Of a DNA stretch of 64,000 nucleotides, positions 1-12,000 are shown piece after piece. How positions within the stretch are numbered: position 1 is the stretch's first letter; the number at the start of each line of letters is the position of its first letter. The notes beneath the pieces are model-generated. The model did not search any database. It saw nothing but the letters and a program-made list of their open reading frames with translations, and was not told the DNA's origin. The stretch comes from Colimorpha sp045640985. GTDB taxonomy: Bacteria; Bacteroidota; Bacteroidia; Bacteroidales; P3. The stretch spans positions 62,001-126,000 of the forward strand of contig JAZUFZ010000017.1 of the NCBI GenBank assembly GCA_045640985.1, read 5' to 3'. The translations under genes were made by a program, and so were the position numbers.

Positions 1-3000
1 CAGCTGAGAATTCTGCTACGAGTGTAGTATCGTCGGTTACAGTTACGCGGCGGGATGCGGTAGTTACACCGTCATTCCAACGTACGAACTGGTAGCCGTA
101 GTTAGCGGTTGCTCTTACGGTAGTGGTACCGAGGTAAGCAACGTCAGCATCTTCAGATACTGTACCCATTGCAAGGTCAGCGGACTGAACAGTTACGTGG
201 AAGGTATCCTTAACATAGATTGCAGTCAGGTTGATGTTTTCTCTCAACTGGCCGCTGCGTACCATCGTGGTCACGCTATCACTCCACATCTGGAATACAT
301 AGCCGTGGTTTGCGGTGGTGCTGATAGTGTAAGGAGAATTGTAGTTCAAGGTATCTGCGCCTTCTACAATACCTGCACCGGCAGGAGTTACGTGCAGTGC
401 AATGATATATGCGTTAGGTGCGAAGGTTGCAGTGAGATTTACATCGCTTTCAACGATCATCACGCGTGCGGTATCGGTGTTGCCGTCGCTCCAGGACTCG
501 AAGTGGTTGCCGAGAGTTGCATTAGCGTTCAGCACGAGTTCGGTACCGTGTTCAACGGTGGTGGTCAGACCCTCAACGCCTTCGATAGAGATGCTGCCCA
601 TAGCTGCGAAGCCTTGAGATGCAAATGCGATGGAAACGTTGTAGGTGTTGATTTCGAAGTTAGCGGTGTAGTCGGCATTCTGGGTTGCAACAATCTGACG
701 GGTCAGGTTGGTGTCACCGTCTGCCCATCCCGTGAAGTGGTAACCGTATGCAGGAACTGCTGTCAGAGTAACAGTGTCATTTGCATCGTAGATACCGCTA
801 CCGAGTGCTGTACCCATATTGTCGTTGTTTGCAAGTGCATTTACAGTGTAGCGTGCTTCAGTAGCGAAGTTAGCTACGAGTGTATCGTCATAGAGAACGG
901 TGTAGCTGCGTTCAGCATTGATTTCACCATCGCTCCAGCCGTTGAAGTAGAAGCCTGCTGCAGGAACTGCGGTGAGGGTGATTTCGCTGTTGAATGGGTA
1001 GCTGCCTGTACCGGTCACCATACCAGCGTTAGCAGGATCAACCACTGCTGCGATAGCGAAGGTGTCAGGTACATAGTAAGCCGTAATATTAATGTTGTCG
1101 TAAACGCGGAAGCCGATAGCCTGTTCGGTTTCGCCGTTGCTCCAGTTCTGGAACTGATAGCCGTAGTAGTTAGGTGCGTAGAGAACTGCGGAATCACCGT
1201 AGCCGTACATACCAGTACCGCGGATTTCGATGTCTTCGAATTCAGTTTCAGCAGCAACTTCGAAGCTGTCCTTAGCAAAGATTGCAGTCAGAACAGTATT
1301 CTCGACTACTTCGATGGTGCGTACGGCCTCTTCGTTACCGTCGCTCCATGCTACGAAGTAAGCGTGTTCGTTAGCGATAGCCTCAATGTCCACCATTGCG
1401 CCATAACCAACTTCGTCGAAGGATGCAGTAGCGGTACCCATTACGGTATCGTTAGAGCGTACGAGTACACTGTACAGGTCTGCCTCGAAGTAAGCGGTCA
1501 GGTCGTAATCCTGGTTCATCAGGAGACTGCGGCTTGCTGATGGATTTTCATCACTCCATTGTACGAAGTGGTTACCAACAGTAGGAGTAGCTGTGATGTA
1601 AGCGTAAGAGTCTTCAACATATTCGCCTTCGCCTTCAACGGTACCGAGTTCTTCGTCGTTGGAAGCAAGGGTTACGTTGTACTGCTGAGGAACATACAGA
1701 CGGATGTCATCGATGCAGCAGCTGTATTGGTTGCTGTAGTACCATCTGAATGCTATGCGGTCAGCATCTTCCGGAACTTCGCTCAGGTCGATGGTAACTT
1801 CGCTCATGGAACCATTGTGGCTGGATACCTGCTGAATCTGAGTGAAGGTGTTGAAGTTGTTGTCGCCTTCCTTGATATAACCAACGGTCAGCGTACCATA
1901 GGAAGCGCTTTCCGTCTGTCTCCAGAACTTCATCTTCATCGTATTGAGTTCAGCACCCATCTTAGGCAATGCTGCATAGTTATAGCCGCTGCCGTAGAAG
2001 GTCAGAGCCTTGCTGCCGCTATGCTTGTAGTAGTAAGATCCGGAACTGATTACGTGAGGACGAACACTACCGGTTGAGTAGGTCTTCCAGCAGTTGATTG
2101 CGTCAGCATCGATGTCATAAGTATAGCCTTCGTAGCTTTCGAAGTCTTCTTCGTAAGGCAGTGCGCTTTCACCGCAGTACTGGAAGCCGTTGCCGGCAAC
2201 CCAGCGGGAAACAAATTCACCGTCTTCATCGCAGATAGCTCTTACCTTCCAATTGATGGTAGTTACTGCTACGAGGTCTTCGAGATTATAGTTTTCAGAT
2301 GCAGATCCTTCAAATACTACCGTATCCATACCGTTAGCCCACAGTACATATTCGTAAGATGCGGGATCGGTTTCCGGATCAGGAGTTATACTGAAGTTTA
2401 CAACGCCCATTTCTTCTCTTACAGAAGCAACGGCGAGTATAGGCTGACGGCAGAGAGGAGCAGTTGCAAAGATTGCGCTGTTCCACAGAGTGATGTCGTC
2501 AGTACCTGCACATGTAGGAGCAATATAGAAGTAGTAGTCTGCGTCAGCAGTGAGATCTTCAAGATCCAAACCGAGAGCAGTTACACTTGTGAGTTCAGCA
2601 GCTGCGATACCCTCGATAGTGAGAGGTTCGGTGCTGAGAACATAGTTGTAATCCAGGTTACCTGCTTCTGAAGGATACCAGTCGATATGGGCTGCATCAG
2701 CAGTTACGCCGCTTACATTGATTCTGTTCACGCGGTTGCAACCAGTGCTTGATGCGAAGCAGAACTTGATGTTTGCGTGTCCTTCTACTCTTCCAGGACC
2801 ATTACCCTGTGACTGAGGATTTGTCAAGCTGAATGCGGTACCGTCTTGGTACTTATAGATAGTAGTATAGCCGTCTGTTTCGGTACCTGCTGCAGAATAT
2901 CCATAGGATGAAGTGTGTGATTCACCTGCTGCCTGGTTGGTGATGGTGGCAATTACGATATTGCTCTGGCCATCCCAGAACCATGGAGTAGAGAACTCGA

Positions 3001-6000
3001 AGGTCATCTCACCTGCTTCGTCACCCTCGGAACGACTGATAGGTCCGCATACCTGGGTAAGATTGCTGTGAGGAACCATACCAGCTACAGTTGCACTGGT
3101 AAATTCATCCATGCTGGTAGAACCGATAAAGATATAGAGATCTTTGTTATAACCTGCTTCTTCAGTCCAGGTGTAAGAGATAGATTCGATGCTGCCTGCA
3201 CCATAGTTCTGGGCAGCCATCTCATCAACAGTGATAATCTGCTGTGTATAGCTGTTGCCCCATCCGGTGTAGGTAGGAGCACCGCTGTATTCATCTTCAC
3301 CGTCACCGATGGTTACGCATCCGGAAGCAGTACCTGCTGCGGGAACGTTGAAGGATACAGAAGCTTCAGCACTGTTGCCTTCTTCGCACATTGCGCTTAC
3401 GTAAGCACGATAGGTTTCGCCTGCAACGGAGAATGGAATAACTGCAGTATTGGTGTTTACGGTCATAATCTGAGCGTTGGCTGAAGAATCTTCAGGTTCG
3501 CCATATACCCAGATTACCTGCCATTCGGTTTCCTCGCCGAACTCGCCGCGCTCCCAGTTCAGGGATGCTGCCAGAGAGGTTACGTTGGAAACGGTCAGGT
3601 TCACAGGAGTAGCACATGCAGGAGGCATGGTGAAGCTTACTTCCTTCCAGCTGCTGCGTGAGCTGCCGCAAACATTAGTTACATAGATATAGTAGGTTTC
3701 GCCTGGAACGAGATCCTCAACATAAGCCTCAGTTACGGTGAGGTCTGCCTCTTGGTAATCGTCCTCGGTCAGTTCTGCCAGGGCACCGTCTTCGAGAGCT
3801 TCGCTGCTGATTACGTATGCGAAGTTGCCTTCCATACCTTCATAGAAGTTCCAGGTGATGGTAGCGGTGGTAGTACTGGTGATGTCAGCTGCAAGGTCAA
3901 CAACCGAGCGGCAGTCAGCGAAGGTTCTGAACATGTATGGAGCCCATACACTGTAGCCTTCTTCATGACCGTTGGCGTTGCAACGTGCGCGTACATATAC
4001 ATAGTAGTCAACCTCTGGATCGAGACCGTTGAGTTCGCAAGTGAGTGCGTTGCCGGAGAAGTTGTAGCTGTCGAGAGAATCGATAGTTGCAAAATCAACC
4101 ACAGCGGTGTCGCTTACTAACACGTCATAGTATCCAACATAGTCGGAAGTAGAAGAGGTCCAGCTGAGAGTAGCGGAAGAAGAGGTGATGTCGCTTGCTG
4201 CAATTTCGGTTGCAGGTTCGCAAGCCTCATTTTCTTCGCAGATGGTGAAGCGGATGTTGTTGCGTACGCTGAGTACGTCACCGCTTGCGCCAGAAGTTGC
4301 AGCATTGTCCGGAGTGAACTGGGTGCCATCTCTGTACACATATACAGACTTGTTGCCAGTGCAGGAGGTTACATTGTAGGAAGATCCACTGCTCCAGCTG
4401 CCGTTCACGTTGTTGATAGCCACAACCAGGTTGGAGGTGCCGTCATACATGAAAGGTTCTGCCAGAGTGAAGGAGTTCCAGCCGATAGTGGTACCCATGT
4501 GTACATTGTGTGCCACCAGGGTCAGCTCGCTGCTAGGAACAAAGTCATCGGTACCGGAGAAGGTCGATTGGGTGGTAGTACCCAGGTAGATATCCACCAT
4601 GCGGTCCTTAACAGCTGCGTTCTGGATAGCGAATGCGGTGATAGGACCAGAGGTGAGTTCTTCCTTATCGAAGATCTGCTGGCTGTAACTGTAGTCGTAT
4701 GTAGAGTAGAGAGGCATATAGCTGTTGGTTCCGCTGCTGTTGCCCATCTGATGTACATCGCAATAGTTAAGAGCCTTGGTCTTAGCGTTAACGCTCAGCC
4801 ATGCAGGTGAACATTCGTTGCGCAGATAGAAGTAGTAACCGGTTTCGCGTTCGAGACCGCTTACATGATATACTCTTTCATAGCCTTCACCTTCTGCGGT
4901 GATGGTCTGGTATTCAGCAGCTGCAAGTTCTTCAGCAGTCAGGGCAACGGTGTCATATACCAGTTGGAAGGTATAGAGCGCGCTGTCTGCGGTGTTGAAG
5001 TTGAGGTTCAGTCTCGTACGTTCAACCTTATTTGCAGTCAGGCCGTAGAGGGTAGGACAACCCTCGATCAGTACGCGGATTTCCCATTCGGTAGCTGCTA
5101 CATCCTGGCCGGCAGGCTGCAGATATACAAACTGACCGTAGGTAAAGTCGAGAACGCCTGCACCGGATACAAGTACATGACCTGCAGCATCCAGTACGGT
5201 AGCGTTATTGCTTACGCGGAATGTAGATACCAGATTGGCAATATCTGCGTCAGCACGTACGGTAACTTCGATTACGTGGTTAATAGCATCTATGCTGGTA
5301 GTACCTACCTGATAGTCTGCAACAGCGTAAGAAGTGAAGGTTGCTTCATCGTTAAGTGTACGAACATTTACGAAATTAACAGCAGGCTCGCTGGTGCTGT
5401 TGTCGCATACAGCGCGTACGCTGAATACATAGTTGGTATTGGCAGTCAAACCACCGAGATTTACATTTACGTTGGTACCTTCAACGGTAGCAGCCATATA
5501 AGGAATCTGGTAGGTCTGGCCTGTCAGTGTATCGGTGATTATCCATGCTACGCATTCGCCAGGCTGTTCCCAGGTCAGATCAACAGAATGAGCATTCACC
5601 TGCTGAGCTGCGAGACGGAAACTGTTAGGACGACGGCAGTCAGGAATGTAGTTCATACCAAAGTTGTCAAGATAGATCCAGTTTTCGCTGGAGCCGACCT
5701 TTTCAACAGAGAACATGATGCGGTCGCCTGCTATCTCACCAAATTCGTCGAGATAGATTTCATAGTTCTCATAGTCGGTTGAGTTGAGTTCGATGGTAGT
5801 AAGTTCCTGAAGGTTGGTGATAGCATCACCTTCAATAGACAGAGCATACAGTTTTACCTGACCTTCGTAGCTGCTGCTGTAGCGTCTTGCCTTGAAGGTC
5901 ACCATTGTGGTGTTCAAAGCGGCAGGAACCACAGGAGTGATGATAGATCTCATGGTATATGTACCATACGCATCAAAGTTCAGATAAGCTGTAGTACCAG

Positions 6001-9000
6001 AAGTGACAAGTGTAGGTGAAGAACCTGCAACACGCCAGCAGCCTAAAGATGGGCTGTCTTGGGCAAACTCATCGAGGAATGGGAGCGACATAGTACCACA
6101 GAGTTGGAACTGATCGCCATTGGTCCAGCGAGAGGTATCGCCTTCGCCGCAGATGCTGCGTACACGCCAGTTGTAGATAGCGATGTTTGGCAGAGAGGTG
6201 ATTGCAACACTGTCACCTGCTACGATGCTGATATGTTCAGCATCTTCAACCTGAGCATTCCAGAATTCATATTCGAATTCCTGAGCCTCGCCGTATTCAC
6301 CGTCATGAGCCACAACGCAGATTACGGTGTCTTCGTTAGCATACAGACTCTTGATGCTTGGAGCAGAGCAGGATGGGAGGGTAGTAAATTCGGTGCCAAC
6401 CCATTTTGACTCTTCAGAGCAGATTGGACGAACATATACATAATAGGTAACGTCGATTACCAGGTCATCGTAGGAGATGGATGGAGTTTCAACAGTTACA
6501 GGAGTAGCTTCTGCCAGAGCAGATTCGGTCAGAGGCTCTTCGCTTCTTACCACCTGCCAGCTGGTCTCGCTTCCACCGGTGTACCATACTACGTCAGCAG
6601 TGTGGCTTGCCACATTCTGTGCCGTTACATGGGATACTGCCGGGCAGTCGCCTGCGAGGAAGCAGAACGTTACGTTAGGACGATACGTCAGTGTGGTAGT
6701 GTTACCTGTTGCGAACGGATCTGAAACAGTCAGTTGTGTACCATCCTGGTAGCATGCTACAACGGACGTATAGGAAGTTGAAGTGTACTGAGGAGTGAAT
6801 GAACTACTTGTGGACTGGCTTGTACCATCAGGCTGGTTGCTCAGGATACCTACCACAAGGTTGCTTGTACCATCCCATTCAAATGGAGTGGTGAAGTTAT
6901 AGGTAAATGCTCCTTCACCTTCATTAGCACCACGAACGAGAGGTCCGCAAACCTGCGTCATCTGGTTTTGTGGAATACGGTCTGAAGCTGAACCGAAGGA
7001 GTTCATAGTGGTAGTTCCCATGAAAGCATACACTTTCTTTTCAGCAGATGCTGCAGGATAGCTCAGAGAGATAGCGTTTATCATACCTGCATCGAGACCC
7101 ATTGCGTGCATTTCATCAGCTCTGAAAAGAATCTGGGTATAGTAGTTACCCCAGTTGTATGGAGCACTGGTAGATCTGCTGGTACCTGTACCAATCTGTG
7201 TACAGTCAACCTTTACAGGAGTGTTGAAGTTCAGAACTGCAGGAGTGATACTTGGGGTACCATTGCAGATAGAGCGGACTTCAAGTCTGTAGTTGGTTGC
7301 AGGAGTGAGGTAGGTTACTACTGCTGAAGGATTGCTTACGGTGAACACCTGAGCATCGCCCATCTGTGCGCCGGTAGAATCAACAGCGTAGCAGGTTACC
7401 TGCCATTCGTTTTCATCTGCAAAGTTTGCAGTATCGCTCTCCCAAGCCACGGTAACACCGGTAGGTGCCTTGTCGGTCAGGTGAACATTGATAGGAGCAG
7501 GACAGGATGGAACCATGTCGAACTCGTAGCATACGTATGGGCTGTTGCCATCGTTGCCACCGCAGACGTTAGACAGATAGAAGTAGTAATGCTGGTCAGG
7601 AACCAGATTGCTTAAACCGATAGAAGTAACGTTCAAACCGCTGGCACTTACATTGTAGTTGTCAGGATTTGGAACTGCAGTAGGAGAAATGATGTAACGA
7701 TAGTTAGCATCCTGGGTTGCGTCTGCACTCCAGCTCATAACAGCAGTGGTCTTGCTGGTGAATGCCACTGAAATGTTTTCAGGAGCACGGCAGGCTGCGT
7801 GAGTCTTGAATGGAATGCTGTTCCAGGTGCTGATACCGTCGTCCTGACCTTCACCGTTACACTTAACTCTGATGTAGAGATAGTAGTCGGTGTAAGGCAT
7901 CAGGTTCTGGATGGTATAGGAAGTAGCGTCAAATGCCGTCAGGATTGAGCTTTCAGGCATGTTGGCGAGTTCGTCATCAGTCAGAACGGTAGTATCGATG
8001 ATAATCTGGTATTCACTTGCATAGTCACCGTCGGATGACCAGTTGAGCGTTACCACGGTAGGATCATCGTTGTCATAATCTACAACAAGGTCTTTTACCT
8101 GAGGACATGCCATATCCAGACCGCAGTGGTTGATGGCCAGCTGCAGACGGAAGTTTGAGGAAGTACCAACGGAAGAAGACGGCTGGTTGTTGTAGGTATA
8201 GTGATCATTGTCACTATATTCATAACGGGAAACACCAGAGGTGGTCTGATTACCATAGTAGTAGTTGTAATTACTGCTGTAACTACCCTTATTATCCACG
8301 AAAGTAATCACGAGGTTGCTGCTTCCGTCAAAGGTATAAGGAGCAATCAGTTCGAGATCCTGCCATCCGGTATTTGCACCAATCTGGCCTTCCCATGCGA
8401 GAACGGTATTGCTGCTGTTCATGGATACCCAGCCGCTGGACAGAGAAGCGGCATCGGTCTTGGTCAGATACATCTGAACTGGACGGATATCGTTTGCAGT
8501 CTTACAGTTGATGGAAATAGTGTTGATGGTAGTAGGCAGAAGTTCTTCAGCCTGGAAGAGCTGCTGTGTGTATGCATAGTTGTAGAATACATAACCTGGG
8601 AAATAGCTGCTGTTGGAAGTACTGGTACCGAGGGTATCGTTTACTACCTCTTCACAGTTGAAGTAACCGAGATTAGGAGTGGTTACAGTACCACTGATCC
8701 AGCGGCTCTGGCTTTCACCACAGTTAGCACGTACATATACATAATACATAGTATCGCGTACGATGCCTTCTTCGCGGGTGAAGGTATAGCGGTTAGCGTT
8801 GGTTACTACGATAGGTTCGTTCTGCTCAAGTTCTGCCTCGGTGAGAGGTTCGTTGCCATAGAGCAGGTCGAAGGAAGTAACGTTTGCATCAGGATTGGTC
8901 CATACTGCGGTGAACTCGCGGCGTTTCACGTTCTCGAAAGTGAGAGCGGTAGGAGTAGCGCAAGGTTCGATGTTCAGGTAGATGGTCCAGAGCTGATAGA

Positions 9001-12000
9001 TAGTAGGATCAGCTGATACTACATAAACCTGGAGACCGCCTTCGTAGTTGTAGTTGTTGCTGTTGCTCCAGTTGAATCCGTTCACACCGTCAATCTTGGC
9101 GGTTGCGCCGTCGCTTACGCTCAGGCGGGCACGTACGGAGGTGAGATCAACACCATAAACTACATTTACATTAACAGTATGATTAACGCTGTCGATAACA
9201 GCATTACCGATCTGCTGGTTAGCATTGTAGAGGCTGAAGGATGCGATATAGGTTGCATCGTTCTTGGTAGTAACTACAACAGAGTCGTTGCTCCATGCAG
9301 AATAACCGTTCTCTTCGCCGCAGTTGCCGCGTACGTGGAGCGTATATTGGGTATTAGGCAGGAGGCCGTTCAGTGTGTAGGATACTACATTAGCGTCATT
9401 AGGAGTTACGTTGGAAACGGTAACCGTTTCGGTAACGGTCTCGTAACCGTAAGGAGTTACGGTCTGATGTTTGTATTCAATCTCCCAAGTGTCGGCATCA
9501 CCTACAGTACCGTTGGTCCATTTTACTGGGATGCTGTAAGCAGATACACCTGCGAGAGCGTTATATACAAAGTTGGTAGGCTTAGCACAGGTAGCACCGG
9601 AAGCAACTACGATGTTGTCGATGAGGGCAACGTTGCTTGCAGAGGTGGAAGTGCCGGCACCGGTGTAGCGGAATGCCAGACGGACACCGTCAGCAAATGC
9701 CATGGTATCAGTGCTGAAGAGGTGGTCACGGGTGGTCATGCTGCCGCTTGTAGGAATAACCTCAACAGCGGTAAATTCTTCACCGTCGTAAACACCCAGT
9801 TCAAGAGTACCGTTGGAAACCTGATAATCGAAGGTGAGCATCAGGGAAGCCACTTCGTCATTGAACTCAGGAAGCACTACGATAGAAGGAGCCGTAGTGG
9901 TAGCCACCATGGAGAGTGCATAGTTGGCATTACCGGTCTGGTATGCGAATGCCAGAGGAGCGGTAGTGCGGTTGTTGCTGATTCCCGGGAAGTCGAAGCA
10001 GTAGAACACATGGTCAAGATCTGCACGGCCGTGGAAATCTTCAGGAGCATTCTGTACGGTAGTAGAATAGCTGATAACGCCGTTGAAGTCTTCGGTCCAA
10101 GGCAGTTCAGCGTGGCTGATGGAAGCGCATCCGGTAGAAGCTACAACAGGATTGCTCCACATACTGTAGTTATTGCCGCATACGGCGCGTACTGCCAGTG
10201 CATAGATGGTGCCTGGGAGCAGTTCTACGTCGTGGGAAGCAAATGAGAAGCCTTCGCGTTCGTCTGGATCATCTACGTCCACCATATCATAGAGATATGC
10301 GTTGGTGTCGCTGTTGAATTCCATTGCGTTGGCCTCGTTGAAGTTTGCACAAGCCTTATATACTACCTGATAGATAGGACTGTCGTTTTCGTCGTCAATC
10401 CAGGTAAGAGGAATATCATTGGAAGAAATCTCGGTTGCGTCGAATGCCAGTTCAACAGGCTTTTCGCAGAGAGGTTTCTCTCTCAAGGTTACGTCATCGA
10501 TGGTGATGGTGTAGCTGCCGGCTGCGGTGTTGTTGTTCACCTTCATGGCTACGAAACGACCTTCACCTTCATAATCGGTAAGGTTGAGTTTGTACTCTTC
10601 AAATACAGTAGAATCAATATTAATAACGTCAACCAATTCAAAAGTATTGGTATCGGCTGGGTCGCTCATCACACCAATCTGGAGCACACCGTCTGCATTT
10701 GCAGAGGAGGTCTTTGCCCAGAAGGAGAGCTGTACCTGGCTCATTTCATATCCGTCGATAACCTCTGGGAGGATAGCGATGGAGTTCTGGTATGCGCCGG
10801 CGTTGCCGTTTACTACAAACTGCATTGCATTACCGCTGCGGCCTAAATTGGTAGCAAGCTTAGGAGTGGTGGTAATGGTGCTGTTCGACTGCCAGCAATA
10901 TACGTTGAAGGTACCTGCTCCAACTTCATCACCGTCGAAAGTGGTGGTGAATGGGAGATCCCAAGGAGCGCAGGAAGTTCTGCCCTGAGTCATGGCATAC
11001 TGGAGACCGTAGCTGTCGGAGCACTGTGCCAGTACGTAGAACAGGTAAGGAGTATTAGGAGCCAGACCAGAGATAGTCAAGGTAGAGTCACCCTGGCAGA
11101 GTTCCGATACATAGTCGCCGCTGTAGATAGCAGTGTTGAATGGATCGAAAGCAAGATAGTTGTCGCTCTCAAGTGCGCGTACTGCATATACCATGTGGCC
11201 GGTAGTGAGTTCGCGTTCAGCGTTACGGGCATCCTCGGTGAAAGCGATGGTTGCCGTGGTAGGAGTAGCGATTACGAAATCGGCACTCTTCATGCTGAAG
11301 CAGTCAGGCTCGGTCACACACATGCGGAAGCGCATGTTTGGACGGTATCCGGAAGTGCCACGGCTGCTATAGGAGCCTTCATAAGAATAAATACTTGCGC
11401 CGGAAGCGGAAGTACAGAGAACGTATGGATAGATATAACCCGAACCCTCAATCTGAGCGGTGTCACCGGTTCTCTTAACCTTGATTATGAGGTTGCCGTT
11501 GGCAGGATCATATTCAAATGGGGTGGTCAGCACGATGTCAGCCCAAGTACCTCTGATCAGACGAACCTCACCGCTGTAAACCTGCTGCATTGCCGGCAGG
11601 GAGCTGGTATCGGATGCTGAAGAGAAGGAAGCTCTCGTGTCCTGAGCCATATAGACTTTTACAGGATAGGAAACATCACCGCTGTTGCCAGGATTAACCT
11701 GATAGCTGATGCTCTTGATCTGTCCTGGGAACACATCCATGTTCTCAAGGTCAGAAGCCTTGTAGATAGTCCAGGAAGTTGCATAATCATAGCTGTAATA
11801 TGCAGGGAAATATCCTGAAGTAGAGGTACCAGTACCATAAACTACATCACGATAGCTCTGCTCACCGCAATCTACGCTGGTGGAGAAGACAGCCACTGCA
11901 GACCAGTCGCCATAGGTCTCATCATCGCAGTTGGCGCGTATGGCAACCTTATAGCTGGTCAGTTCATCCAGACCCTGGATGGTGTAGGTGGTATCGCTGC

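Noticed and set aside
197..2077. Long plus-strand frames (447 and 172 residues) over the left end
   Set aside because: They are antisense shadows of the giant gene. The minus frame gives continuous InlB/FN3-type repeats with a signal peptide, while the plus frames give Cys/Val-rich sequence without domains.
8201..10246. Plus-strand frames of 271 and 355 residues inside the giant gene
   Set aside because: Same cause: codon bias of the giant gene leaves the opposite strand stop-poor. No start context or family features.
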